Shown: one piece after another, positions 1 to 8,079 of the stretch | How the letters are laid out: each line of letters starts with the position of its first letter | How positions within the stretch are numbered: position 1 is the stretch's first letter | Origin: Chelatococcus asaccharovorans | GTDB taxonomy: Bacteria; Pseudomonadota; Alphaproteobacteria; Rhizobiales; Beijerinckiaceae | Reading direction: 5' to 3' | Assembly: GCF_003201475.1 (NCBI RefSeq) | Contig: NZ_QJJK01000015.1 | Span: 62,001 to 126,000 of the forward strand | Length of the DNA: 64,000 nucleotides | The notes under the pieces: model-generated | Told to the model about the DNA's origin: nothing | What the model saw: only the letters and a program-made list of their open reading frames with translations | The model's database searches: none | Made by a program: the position numbers and the translations under genes

Positions 1-94
1 CCTTGAGGGTGCCACCGAACGCCGCTGTCGTCATGATATTCGACCAGAGCCGCTCGGCATTGATCGCGAGATTGGCTGTTGAGGCATCGGGCAT
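1..94 (-). CDS. N-carbamoyl-amino-acid hydrolase / allantoate amidohydrolase family, N-terminal fragment
   Basis: Only the first 31 codons are in the window; the gene runs off the left edge. The protein begins MPDASTANLAINAERLW and continues SNIMTTAAFGGTLK, which resembles the N-terminus of M20-family Zn amidohydrolases (N-carbamoyl-L-amino acid hydrolase, beta-ureidopropionase, allantoate amidohydrolase), which usually open with an I-x-x-x-R-L-W segment. The ATG lies 6 bases after the stop of the DUF3830 gene, so the two form an operon. A hydantoin-racemase-like gene on the other side of the transporter supports a carbamoyl/hydantoin theme. The exact substrate cannot be read from this fragment. 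Confidence 0.6.
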   Translation of the reverse strand, partial: MPDASTANLAINAERLWSNIMTTAAFGGTLK

Positions 95-100
95 GATCGG

Positions 101-514
101 TCACAGACGCTCGAAGAGGATATCCTGGGCGCCTTCCCACAAGGTGCGCTTGCCAAGCGCCACGAGGTTCTCCTGCCCCTTGGTAATCGTCATGAAATGG
201 TTGCCGGCGAGTTGCCCCATCTTGCTCGCGAAGCGCACGCCGCCATAGGCGAGCAGCATTTCCGTCTCGCTATAGCCGCCGGGATAGAAAATGAACTGGC
301 CAGGCGCGGGATAACTTGTGGCATTCTCGAAGGTCAGCCCAAAATCCTGCTCGCCGAGGGGGATCCAGCAGCCTTCGCCGCTCCAGCGGACATGAATGAT
401 CCTCTCCTTATACGGCAGGAGGTTGCGAAAGATCTCACAAGTTTTGGGGGCTGCCTGTTCTTCGAGCACCGCCTCGAACGCGTAAGGTCCTGCAGTAATT
501 TTGATTTTCGTCAT
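101..514 (-). CDS. DUF3830 family protein (cyclophilin-like fold)
   Basis: A 137-residue protein with no signal peptide or membrane segment, typical in size for DUF3830. Family-like segments are the Trp/Ser-rich strand HVRWSGEGCWIPLG near residues 41-54, the FYPGGYSETEMLLAYG segment near 76-91, and a final NHFMTITKG region. The start has a GAGGGA ribosome site 5 bases upstream. DUF3830 proteins are uncharacterised but are often encoded beside M20 amidohydrolases or hydantoin/allantoin-type genes, as here, where the hydrolase start follows 6 bases downstream. It is divergent from the Liv-type transporter. A role in binding or converting a cyclic amide is inference from context only. Confidence 0.75.
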   Translation of the reverse strand: MTKIKITAGPYAFEAVLEEQAAPKTCEIFRNLLPYKERIIHVRWSGEGCWIPLGEQDFGLTFENATSYPAPGQFIFYPGGYSETEMLLAYGGVRFASKMGQLAGNHFMTITKGQENLVALGKRTLWEGAQDILFERL

Positions 515-708
515 CGATCCCTCAGACTGCCTCCAGCGGCATCAGTCGCTGTCAATTTACATCCAATAGTAAAGGCTATTGTATACGAGTTCCCCTTGCA
601 ATGTGAACAATCATCCGCTTTCATAGTAGCAGACTGGCGGCATCCGCGGGGGGCGTGACACATCAGCGCCCCGGACGAAAGCGGAGCGACAGAGGGGAGA
701 ACCGAACG
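515..708. promoter_or_regulatory. Divergent promoter region with candidate GntR operator
   Basis: This 194-base spacer separates the leftward DUF3830 operon from the rightward transporter operon, so it must hold both promoters. It contains an inverted repeat AATAG(565-569)-TAAAGG-CTATT(576-580), directly followed by TTGTATACGA (579-588). The latter fits the t-n-GTATAC-n-a pattern bound by FadR/VanR-type (FCD) GntR regulators. The FCD GntR gene at the end of the operon (6512-7231) is the obvious candidate regulator. No base-perfect sigma-70 promoter could be assigned by eye. Confidence 0.45.
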
Positions 709-1911
709 ATGATCACGAAGCGCACATCATTGAAGATCGTGGCTCTTGGAGCCGTCTCTGCCGCTGCATTGGCGATGGGCGGGCTGGCGCCCGCCTTTGC
801 GCAGACCAAGGAGCTCAAGATCGGCTTTGTCGGGGTGACGAGTGGCCCGGCGGCGGCCTGGGGAACGTCCAACGTACGCTCCATGCAGACGCGCGCGGAC
901 TGGCTGAACGAGCAGGGTGGCGTCAAGATCGGCAATGACACCTATAAGATCACGGTCGTGACCTTCGACGATCAGAAGGATCCGCGGCGTGCCATCGCCG
1001 GCATGGAAAAGATGGCGCAGGAAGGTATTCGCTATGTCGTCGGCCCGAATGTCGATGACGGCGCGGCTGCGGTACGCCCTGTCGCTGAATCGAAGGGTAT
1101 TATTTATTTCCCCTATGCCTTCCCGAAATCCTTGTATGAGAAGCCGGCGTCCAATGCCGTGCTCGGCATGGTGGCGAACTACCAGTCCGCGCCGGAGATC
1201 TACAAGTTTCTGAAGGAAAAGAAGGGCGTGAAGAAGATCGCCTTCGTCGCGGCCAACGAGTCCGACCCGCTGAGCCAGCGTGACGGCGGCGTCGCGGCGG
1301 CCAAGGCGCTTGGTCTCGAAGTCGTGGCGGCCAACGACACCTATCAGAACGATACGCGCGATTTCACGCCCGTGCTGACGCCGATCGTCCGCCTGAAGCC
1401 CGACCTTCTCGTCCTGTCGGGTGTCGCGCCGGGGAACGCGCCGCTCCTGATCCGCGCGGCCCGTGAGCTCGGCTACCAGGGATTGATCTCCGCGGAAACG
1501 GCACAGGACGCCACCGTGCTGCAGGAGGGGGCCGGGGCGCTCGCCAACGGCTTCATCTCGGTCGGCGGTGCCTCGACGCCGGAAATCCGCTCCAAGACCA
1601 TGGATGAATTCATCCAGCGCTACACGAAGAAATTCGGCGAATACAACGACGAATCCAACACCAAGGTCTATGCACTCGATTACATCATCGAGACACTGAA
1701 GGCCAATCCGGCGGCCATCGACAATGTCGAGGAATACAAGAAGACGATGGATACCTTCACTGCGCCCAACCCCTATGTGAAGGAAGGCCATCCCCTGAAA
1801 TATGTCGGTACGACGTCCTTCGGCCAGAAACGTCAGGTCTCCGTGCCGATGGTGGTCACGGAATTCAAGGACGGGAAATTCGAGACCCTGTTCGTCGGCT
1901 CGGTCGACTAG
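709..1911 (+). CDS. Branched-chain amino acid-type ABC transporter substrate-binding protein
   Basis: A 400-residue periplasmic binding protein of the LivK/Peripla_BP_6 type. The ATG at 709 is preceded by AGAGGGGAGA; an in-frame upstream start at 655 would add 18 residues before a normal signal peptide and is unlikely. Residues 1-31 are a Sec signal peptide ending APAFA, and the mature domain starts with KELKIGFVGVTSGPAAAWG. It is the first gene of a complete transporter operon (permeases at 2149 and 3020, ATPases at 4000 and 4783). Its stop codon lies inside a long palindrome (1908-1986). The ligand is unknown; family members bind branched-chain amino acids, urea, amides or aromatic compounds, and the neighbouring carbamoyl/hydantoin genes favour an amide. 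Confidence 0.9.
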   Translation: MITKRTSLKIVALGAVSAAALAMGGLAPAFAQTKELKIGFVGVTSGPAAAWGTSNVRSMQTRADWLNEQGGVKIGNDTYKITVVTFDDQKDPRRAIAGMEKMAQEGIRYVVGPNVDDGAAAVRPVAESKGIIYFPYAFPKSLYEKPASNAVLGMVANYQSAPEIYKFLKEKKGVKKIAFVAANESDPLSQRDGGVAAAKALGLEVVAANDTYQNDTRDFTPVLTPIVRLKPDLLVLSGVAPGNAPLLIRAARELGYQGLISAETAQDATVLQEGAGALANGFISVGGASTPEIRSKTMDEFIQRYTKKFGEYNDESNTKVYALDYIIETLKANPAAIDNVEEYKKTMDTFTAPNPYVKEGHPLKYVGTTSFGQKRQVSVPMVVTEFKDGKFETLFVGSVD

Positions 1912-1986
1912 TGGAGCGAATTTGACATTTGAGTCCCGCCTGACATCAAGCTCCAGATCAAATGTCAAATTCAAAAGCTCCACTAG
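1908..1986. repeat. Long palindromic element A (stop codon of binding protein inside)
   Basis: Outer arms CTAGTGGAGC (1908-1917) and GCTCCACTAG (1977-1986) are perfect reverse complements. Inner arms GAATTTGACATTTGA (1918-1932) and TCAAATGTCAAATTC (1958-1972) are also perfect. The loop is 25 bases, and an AAAA insertion (1973-1976) separates inner and outer right arms. The TAG stop of the binding protein is part of the left arm. Transcribed, it would form a very stable stem at the end of the first cistron. Confidence 0.85.
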
Positions 1987-2000
1987 AACCAATCGCTTGT

Positions 2001-2075
2001 TAGTGGTTCTCTTGACTCCGACATTTGCTCCGAGGCCGGTATCAGGCGGATGCAAATGTCGGAGCAGAACCACTA
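2001..2075. repeat. Long palindromic element B, related to element A
   Basis: Outer arms TAGTGGTTCT (2001-2010) and AGAACCACTA (2066-2075), inner arms CTCCGACATTTGC (2016-2028) and GCAAATGTCGGAG (2052-2064), with a 23-base loop. It shares with element A the TAGTGG terminus and a GACATTTG core in the same order, but the loops differ, so this is a second member of the same repeat family rather than a simple duplication. It lies between the binding protein and the first permease. Confidence 0.85.
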
Positions 2076-2148
2076 GCGCGGCGCCGTCACTGTATCTGCG
2101 GGACCTGGGGGATATCCTCAGGTCCTGCGCGCCTCGGGGATACGCCGT

Positions 2149-3015
2149 ATGGAACAGGTTGTCGTCAACGGGCTCTATCTCGGTGCCCAATACGCGCTGA
2201 TTGCGCTGGGTCTGACCCTTATCTTCGCATTGATGAATGTTTTGAACTTCGCCCATGGGCAGATGTATGTGCTCGGCGGGTTCGTCACCTATACGATCTA
2301 CGGGCAGATGAAGCTGCCGTTTGTGCTCGCCTTGGTCTGTTCCGGGCTGACATTGGCCGTCGTCGGCGCCTTCTGCGAGAAATTCCTGTTCCGCCCCGTG
2401 ATCCGCCGCAGCAAACGCGACGAGAGCACCATGTTGCTCGCGGCGGCCATCGCCTTTCTGCTCGATGCGGTGATTCTTCTTCTCTTCGGCGAGAAACAGC
2501 GCGGTGTGCCCAAGATCATCAACGGTGTCTTCCTGTCGGATACGATCGTCATGCCCTATGACCGTATCGTCGTGGGCGTCGTTGCCATCGTGATGATCGC
2601 GACCTTCGTGCTCTACATGCAATACAGCAAGACGGGCAGGGCCATGCGCGCGCTCGCGCAGGACCGCGTGGCGGCGCAGCTGATGGGCGTGAACGTCGAG
2701 CGCTACTCGATGATCGGCTTCGCGCTGGGCGCCATGCTCGCGGGGGTCGTCGGCGGCTTGCTCGTGACGATCACGGGCATCAGTTCGGGCATCGGCGGAC
2801 CGATCTCCATCAAGGCCTTCATGATGGTGATGATCGGCGGGGCCGGCGTTGTCGGCGGCGCCATCGCCGGCGGTTTCATCCTCGGCATGATGGAATCCGT
2901 GGGCCTGACGGTGCTGCGTGAGTTCGGCGATATCACCTATCTCGTCATCTTCGTATGTCTGATGGTATTTCTCAGTATTCGCCCGAACGGGCTCATGGGC
3001 AAGCCGTGGGGTTGA
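2149..3015 (+). CDS. livH: Branched-chain amino acid-type ABC transporter permease LivH
   Basis: A 288-residue inner-membrane permease with about eight hydrophobic segments. The N-terminal LGLTLIFALMNVLNFAHG is the LivH signature, and a C-terminal AGVVGGAIAGGFILG segment is the cytoplasmic coupling loop region. It starts 237 bases after the binding protein, with two large palindromes between them, which may set unequal expression of binding protein and membrane parts. It is followed after 4 bases by the second permease. LivH and LivM form the heterodimeric channel in this family. Confidence 0.92.
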   Translation: MEQVVVNGLYLGAQYALIALGLTLIFALMNVLNFAHGQMYVLGGFVTYTIYGQMKLPFVLALVCSGLTLAVVGAFCEKFLFRPVIRRSKRDESTMLLAAAIAFLLDAVILLLFGEKQRGVPKIINGVFLSDTIVMPYDRIVVGVVAIVMIATFVLYMQYSKTGRAMRALAQDRVAAQLMGVNVERYSMIGFALGAMLAGVVGGLLVTITGISSGIGGPISIKAFMMVMIGGAGVVGGAIAGGFILGMMESVGLTVLREFGDITYLVIFVCLMVFLSIRPNGLMGKPWG

Positions 3016-3019
3016 TGAC

Positions 3020-4003
3020 ATGATGAAAGCACGGAATGCCATCGCCCTTGCCGCTTCGCTTGTTTTACTTCTGGTGGCTATCCCGTTCGGGATCCAGGCG
3101 TCAGGACGGGCGGATCTTTATTATACGCTGACATCGGTCGCCTTGCTCAGCATCATCAGCGCCGGTGTCTGGCTCACCTTCTATATCGGCCGCATCAATA
3201 TCGGCCAGGGCGCCTACGCGCTCATGGGGGGCTATGTGTCGGCCGTGCTGGTGACGCGCTACGGCTTTTCCTTCTGGTTGACGCTGCCGCTGGCGGGGCT
3301 CTTCTGCGCCGCTGCAAGCGTCTTGATCGGCTTGCCGATCTTGCGGCTCCGCGGCGTCTATTTCGCCATGGTGACGCTCGTCCTCACGGAAGTCGCCCGG
3401 CTCTTGGCGCTCGCCTTGCCCATCACCAACGGCGCCAAGGGCATTGTCAGCATCCCGCTGCCCGGTGCCGTGCGCATCTTCGGGCTGACGCTGATCCCGG
3501 ATTTCGCGACGCTGGAGAACCCCAGGCTCGCCTTCTATATCATGGCGGTTATCGCCATGGTGCTGTGCTTCGTGGGGATGTACCGGCTCGTCAATTCGCG
3601 CATCGGCCATCTCTGCCAGTCGCTGCAGCAGAACGAGGAGCTGGCGTCGTCGATCGGTGTCGATATCGCGCGGCTTAGGGTCATCGCCTACGCGATATCC
3701 TCCTTCCTCGGTGGGTTCGGCGGGGCGATCTTCGCATCGATTACCCAATCCATCTATCCCTCCAGCTTCACGGTCGCGGATTCGGTCAACTTCATGCTGA
3801 ATTGTTTCCTCGGCGGTCTCAGCTACGTCTTTGGTCCCATACTCGGAACCTTCGTGCTCTATTTCGGCTGGGATATTCTCTACAGCTTCGGCGATTTCCA
3901 GCTGTTGATCTTCTCGATCATCCTGATCGCCTTGATGCTCGTCCTGCCGAATGGCCTCTTCAGCCTGCGCCTCTCGCGCAGCCGCGGGGAGGTGACGCAA
4001 TGA
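3020..4003 (+). CDS. livM: Branched-chain amino acid-type ABC transporter permease LivM
   Basis: A 327-residue multi-pass permease. The family segment RINIGQGAYALMGGYVSAVL near residues 56-75 and the coupling-loop region with SSFLGGFGGAIFAS near residue 235 identify LivM. It starts 4 bases after livH (MMKARN; either of the two Met codons could be used) and its TGA overlaps the ATG of the ATPase gene as ATGA (4000-4003), which indicates translational coupling. It pairs with LivH. Confidence 0.92.
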   Translation: MMKARNAIALAASLVLLLVAIPFGIQASGRADLYYTLTSVALLSIISAGVWLTFYIGRINIGQGAYALMGGYVSAVLVTRYGFSFWLTLPLAGLFCAAASVLIGLPILRLRGVYFAMVTLVLTEVARLLALALPITNGAKGIVSIPLPGAVRIFGLTLIPDFATLENPRLAFYIMAVIAMVLCFVGMYRLVNSRIGHLCQSLQQNEELASSIGVDIARLRVIAYAISSFLGGFGGAIFASITQSIYPSSFTVADSVNFMLNCFLGGLSYVFGPILGTFVLYFGWDILYSFGDFQLLIFSIILIALMLVLPNGLFSLRLSRSRGEVTQ

Positions 4004-4779
4004 GCGATATCCTTGCGGTATCGTCCCTCACCAAGCGCTATGGTGGGCTTGTGGCGGTCAAGGACGTGTCCTTCTCCGTGCGGGAGAAGGAGATCCTGTC
4101 GGTCATCGGCCCCAACGGGGCCGGCAAGTCGACGCTGTTCAAGCTCATTTCGTCCTTCGTCACGCCGACCTCCGGCGAGGTGCGCTTCCGGGGAGAGCGC
4201 ATCTCGGGCCTCGCGCCACATCAGGCGGCGCGCAAGGGCGTGGTGCGCACCTTCCAGGAAACGACGATCTTCAAAGCGATGACGGTGCGGGACAATGTCA
4301 TCGCCGCCCATCACCTGCGTTCGCGGGCGAGCCTTGCCGGCTTCTTCTTCGGCACGCGCCTGGCCCGACAGGACGAGGAGGAGTTCGGTCGCTCGGCGGA
4401 CGAAATCCTGACCTTTCTCGGGTTGTCGGCCATGCGCAGCGAGATCGCCAGCAACCTGCCCCATGGGCATCTGCGGGCGCTCGGCATCGCGATCGGCCTT
4501 GCGACCAATCCGGCTGTCATCCTGCTCGACGAGCCGTTCGCGGGCATGAACCATGAAGAGACGCAGCGCGCCGTCGAAATCGTTCGCGGGGTGCGCGAGC
4601 GCGGCGTCACCGTGCTCCTCGTCGAACACGACATGCCGGCCGTCATGACGATATCGGATCGGATCGTGGTTCTCAATTTCGGCCAGAAGATCGCCGAGGG
4701 GACGCCGCAGGAGATCAAGGACAATCCCGCGGTCATCGAAGCCTATCTCGGTGTCGAAGATGAATCGATTGGACTTTGA
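4000..4779 (+). CDS. livG: Branched-chain amino acid-type ABC transporter ATP-binding protein LivG
   Basis: A 259-residue cytoplasmic ATPase. The Walker A motif GPNGAGKST is at residues 37-45, a variant signature LPHGHLR replaces the LSGGQ-type motif (normal for LivG proteins), Walker B is VILLDEPFAG, and the switch His is in LVEHDM. The ATG at 4000 is chosen because it overlaps the livM stop and gives a normal N-terminus MSDILAV; upstream in-frame codons lie inside livM. It works with LivF at 4783 to power LivHM. Confidence 0.93.
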   Translation: MSDILAVSSLTKRYGGLVAVKDVSFSVREKEILSVIGPNGAGKSTLFKLISSFVTPTSGEVRFRGERISGLAPHQAARKGVVRTFQETTIFKAMTVRDNVIAAHHLRSRASLAGFFFGTRLARQDEEEFGRSADEILTFLGLSAMRSEIASNLPHGHLRALGIAIGLATNPAVILLDEPFAGMNHEETQRAVEIVRGVRERGVTVLLVEHDMPAVMTISDRIVVLNFGQKIAEGTPQEIKDNPAVIEAYLGVEDESIGL

Positions 4780-4782
4780 CCG

Positions 4783-5505
4783 ATGGGTAATCTTCTGAGC
4801 CTCAAGGACGTGCAGCTCTATTACGACCACGTCTATGCCTTGAAAGGCGTGTCGATCGACGTCAACGAGGGCGAGACGGTCGCGTTGATCGGCGCGAATG
4901 GTGCCGGCAAGTCGTCCATCCTGCGCGCGATCACCGGTTTGAAGGGAATCCGGTCCGGCTCCATCCGCTACGACGGCCAGAGCATCGACAAGGCCGGGCC
5001 GGATGTGATCGTGCGGATGGGGATCTCGATGGTGCCTGAAGGGCGGCGCGTGTTCCCGCTGATGAGCGTGCGCGACAACCTCCTGATGGGTGCCTTCACG
5101 CGAACCGACAAGGCCGAGATCCGGCAATCGCTGGAGATGGTGCTCGCCCGTTTTCCGCGGCTCAAGGAACGCTATACCCAGGCGGCCGGAACCATGAGCG
5201 GTGGCGAGCAGCAGATGCTGGTCATCGGCCGCGCGCTGATGGCCCGTCCGCGCTTGCTGCTGCTGGATGAGCCCTCGCTCGGCATCGCGCCGAAGCTCGT
5301 GCAGGACATCGCCCGCTCGATCGTGGCGATCAATCGGGAGGACAAGGTCAGCGTACTCCTGGTGGAGCAGAACTCACGCATGGCGCTCCGCATCTCGCAG
5401 CGGGCCTATGCCATCGCGACCGGCAAGGTGGCGCTGAGCGGGAACTCGGCTGAACTCCTCGAGGACAGCCGGGTGAAGGATTTGTATCTCGGTGGAGAAG
5501 TTTAA
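4783..5505 (+). CDS. livF: Branched-chain amino acid-type ABC transporter ATP-binding protein LivF
   Basis: A 240-residue ATPase with Walker A GANGAGKSS at residues 37-45, signature MSGGEQQML, Walker B LLLLDEPSLG and the family's LVEQN switch segment. It starts 3 bases after livG and ends directly against the GTG start of the racemase gene with no spacer, so all are one transcript. It is the second ATPase of the LivHMGF complex. Confidence 0.93.
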   Translation: MGNLLSLKDVQLYYDHVYALKGVSIDVNEGETVALIGANGAGKSSILRAITGLKGIRSGSIRYDGQSIDKAGPDVIVRMGISMVPEGRRVFPLMSVRDNLLMGAFTRTDKAEIRQSLEMVLARFPRLKERYTQAAGTMSGGEQQMLVIGRALMARPRLLLLDEPSLGIAPKLVQDIARSIVAINREDKVSVLLVEQNSRMALRISQRAYAIATGKVALSGNSAELLEDSRVKDLYLGGEV

Positions 5506-6231
5506 GTGCGTATTCTGGTGGTCAATCCCAATACAACGGCTTCCATGACAGACAAGATCGCGGCCGCATGCATGCGTGTCGCCGCTCCGGGTACGGAGAT
5601 CGTCGCGGTCAATCCTCTCGATGGGCCGCCGAGCATCGAGGGCTATTTCGATGAGGTCTTTGCCGTTCCAGGGTTGATCGCGGAGATGCGCAAGGCGCCT
5701 GACATGGATGCCTATGTCATAGCCTGTTTCGACGACACGGGTCTCGATGCCGCACGCTGCATCACCGATGCGCCCGTTATCGGGATCGGCGAGGCCGCCT
5801 TTCATATGGCGAGTCTCGTCGCAGGGCGCTTTGGCGTCGTCACGACGCTCGCGCGCTCCGTGCCGGCGATCGAGCATAATCTTGGCAAATACGGATTGGC
5901 GACACGCTGCGCCCGCGTGCGCGCCTCTGAGGTCCCTGTGCTGGAGCTCGAACGCCCGGGGTCGCAAGCCTATCACGCGATCTCCGCGGAAATTGCGCGT
6001 GCCATTGCCGACGATCATGCGGAGGCTATCGTATTGGGATGCGCCGGCATGACGGATCTCGCTGATCGCCTGTCGTCTGAGCACGGCTTGCCGGTGCTCG
6101 ACGGCGTGGCCTGCGCGGTGAAACTTACGGAGGGGCTCGTCAGCCTGGGGGCCAGGACCTCCAAGCTGGGGGGGTATGCGTCACCGCGCAGCAAATCCTT
6201 CGCGGGCCTGTTCGCGCCGGCATCTCCGTGA
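5506..6231 (+). CDS. Hydantoin racemase / Asp-Glu racemase family protein
   Basis: A 241-residue protein of the HyuE/Asp-Glu racemase family, cofactor-independent enzymes that use two Cys residues for proton transfer. The N-terminus RILVVNPNTTASMT is the family's substrate-binding segment; the expected catalytic pair is Cys74 in IACFDDTG and Cys179 in LGCAGM. The start is GTG, directly after the TAA of livF. In this context it would racemise a hydantoin or carbamoyl amino acid brought in by the Liv-type transporter for the amidohydrolase encoded at the left edge. Close relatives also include maleate isomerase and arylmalonate decarboxylase, so the substrate is not certain. Confidence 0.8.
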   Translation: MRILVVNPNTTASMTDKIAAACMRVAAPGTEIVAVNPLDGPPSIEGYFDEVFAVPGLIAEMRKAPDMDAYVIACFDDTGLDAARCITDAPVIGIGEAAFHMASLVAGRFGVVTTLARSVPAIEHNLGKYGLATRCARVRASEVPVLELERPGSQAYHAISAEIARAIADDHAEAIVLGCAGMTDLADRLSSEHGLPVLDGVACAVKLTEGLVSLGARTSKLGGYASPRSKSFAGLFAPASP

Positions 6232-6261
6232 GCTTCGGTATCGAGGAGGCGAGGCGAGACG

Positions 6262-6280
6262 GCCTGTCAGCGTGACAGGC
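6262..6280 (+). terminator. Candidate hairpin after the Liv/racemase genes
   Basis: GCCTGTCA (6262-6269), a GCG loop, and TGACAGGC (6273-6280) form a perfect 8-bp stem 30 bases after the racemase stop. There is no T-run behind it, so it could be an RNA 3-prime-end stabiliser or an operator rather than an intrinsic terminator. Confidence 0.3.
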
Positions 6281-6511
6281 GATCAAATCCGCGACCGTAC
6301 TGAGAATTGACGCCGCACAGGCGGCTGTGGCAATGGGTGCAGCTTGTGGAAAGCGCTATTCCTATCGGAATATGTGGCTTGCCCGGACCAGTATCGTGAA
6401 CGCATGCGAGGATGGGGAGAGATACGCGCGCGTTGAACGTCCGATCCGGGGAGGCACCGGAAGGTTGTGTATGTGTGTGCAACCGAACGGCGGGTTTCCG
6501 GAACTTGGTCC

Positions 6512-7231
6512 ATGGATCACACGCGTGAGACGTCGTTGAAACAAGACAGCGAGCGCACCGCCGGCTGGCATCCCATCTACGATAGCCTGCGCGAGGCGAT
6601 TATCAGCCACCGTCTGTCGCCCGGTACAAAGCTGCCGGAGGATGAGCTTGCGTCGATCTATTCGGTCAGCCGCACGATCGTGCGGGCGGCCCTTCAGGCC
6701 CTGGCGCATGATCGTCTGGTGCAGTTGAAGCCCAACCGCGGGGCCTTCATCGCCGAGCCTTCCAAGAAGGAGGCGCGCGAGGTCTTCGAGGCGCGCGCGC
6801 TGATCGAGCCGAAGGTCGCGGGCCTGGCCGCCGCGGCCGCCAAGCCCGCCGATATCGTGCGCCTGCGCCACCATCTCGAGCTGGAGCATGAGGCGCTGCA
6901 TGCCGGACGGGACGCGGATGCCATCGCCCTGTCTGCGCGTTTCCATGTCGATATCGCGGAAATCGCCGATCATTCGATCCTGACCGGCTTCGTGCGGGAT
7001 CTCGTGTCGCGGTCGTCCCTCATTATCGCGCTCTACTGGCGTCGCCGGGATACGACCTGCGAGCGCCATGCGCATCAAGCTTTGTGCGATGCCCTCGCCA
7101 AGGGCGCGGAGAGCGACGCGGCGGCCCTCATGAAGAGCCACATCGTCGATCTGCTCTCGGGGCTGGATCTCGCCCGCGAGAAAAAGGAGGCGTCCCGGCT
7201 GGCCGACGTTCTCACTGCCGACAAGCCTTGA
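6512..7231 (+). CDS. GntR family transcriptional regulator, FCD domain
   Basis: A 239-residue regulator. Residues about 20-85 form the winged helix, with the signature LPEDELASIYSVSRTIVRAA, and residues about 90-235 form an FCD ligand-binding domain of the FadR group. The ATG at 6512 is chosen; an in-frame GTG at 6467 would add 15 residues but has a ribosome site only 2 bases away. Just upstream GGTTG (6463-6467) and CAACC (6480-6484) form a small dyad that could be an autoregulatory site. It follows the Liv operon on the same strand and is the likely local regulator, sensing a carboxylate or amide ligand. Confidence 0.85.
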   Translation: MDHTRETSLKQDSERTAGWHPIYDSLREAIISHRLSPGTKLPEDELASIYSVSRTIVRAALQALAHDRLVQLKPNRGAFIAEPSKKEAREVFEARALIEPKVAGLAAAAAKPADIVRLRHHLELEHEALHAGRDADAIALSARFHVDIAEIADHSILTGFVRDLVSRSSLIIALYWRRRDTTCERHAHQALCDALAKGAESDAAALMKSHIVDLLSGLDLAREKKEASRLADVLTADKP

Positions 7232-7289
7232 GGCCTCCCCGGCGCAGGCGCAAGCCCGCGTCGGAGATATCGTCACAGCAACCAGACGA

Positions 7290-8054
7290 TCAGAAATAGC
7301 CGCCCTTGTCGGTGATCGACTGGATGCTCTCGCCGTCGGCGACCCAGCCGAAGATCTTCTTCTCATTGGTCAGGACTTCCTCGGCGCGCAGCAGAATGGC
7401 GACCGCGAGTTTGCGCGGCACGACGATGACGCCGTCGATGTCGCCGACAACGATATCGCCAGGCCTGATCCAGGCCGTGCCGATCCGGATGGGGATCTGG
7501 TAATGGGAGATCAGGCAGCGGCCAAGGGAGCCATTCGGGCTGCGATAGCGATAGTAAATCGGAAAATCCTTCTCGAGGATCTGGTGGGTGTCGCGAATGC
7601 CGCCGTCTATGACCGCCGCCCGGATGCCCTTGCCGATGGCGGTCGCCGTCATCACGCCGCCCCAGGCGGTCGCCTCGAGATCGCCGGATGTATCCCAGAC
7701 CACGAAGCTGCCGGCGGCCATCGCATCCAGCATGCCGGTGCGGAAGGTCAATTCGCCGGAAACCCTGGTGCTCGGCGCGCTTTTGACGGTGAAGGCAAAG
7801 CCGGCCACGGTCTTCTCCGGCCGCAGGGGCACCAGCGCGCCCGGCAGCGCCTGGTCCATCAGGCAATGCTCGCGCAAGACGTCGCTGATCGCGCCCGTAT
7901 AGAGCTGCTCATAGCGCGCCAGCAGCTCGTCGTCAGGGATCGAGAGCGGCGGGATGTCGACGACTTCACGCTCGTGGATCAGGCGCTCCAGGTTCATCAT
8001 GGCGGCCTCGCGCTGGAGGGCACCGGTATCGGCTTTGACCGCTGAGGTCGACAT
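7290..8054 (-). CDS. RraA-like protein, probable HMG/CHA-type aldolase
   Basis: A 254-residue protein of the RraA/4-hydroxy-4-methyl-2-oxoglutarate aldolase family, longer at both ends than RNase E regulator RraA (about 160 residues). The metal/pyruvate-binding segment GGIRD is at residues 151-155, with the Arg-Asp pair that class II HMG aldolases need, and the family segment GDIDGVIVVP follows. ATG at 8054 has AAGGAGAG upstream. It is the last gene of a leftward operon, 25 bases after an acid-sugar dehydratase, which suggests cleavage of a keto-acid product to pyruvate. A paralogous gene lies at 14075-14773. Confidence 0.82.
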   Translation of the reverse strand: MSTSAVKADTGALQREAAMMNLERLIHEREVVDIPPLSIPDDELLARYEQLYTGAISDVLREHCLMDQALPGALVPLRPEKTVAGFAFTVKSAPSTRVSGELTFRTGMLDAMAAGSFVVWDTSGDLEATAWGGVMTATAIGKGIRAAVIDGGIRDTHQILEKDFPIYYRYRSPNGSLGRCLISHYQIPIRIGTAWIRPGDIVVGDIDGVIVVPRKLAVAILLRAEEVLTNEKKIFGWVADGESIQSITDKGGYF

Positions 8055-8079
8055 TGTGGGTCTCTCCTTGTGGAATGTC

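Noticed and set aside
727-3042. Very long minus-strand open frame (over 700 codons) antisense to the binding protein and livH
   Set aside because: It is rich in His, Asp, Arg and Gln from reverse reading of high-G+C codons, has no family motif, and lies over two certain genes and their palindromic spacer.
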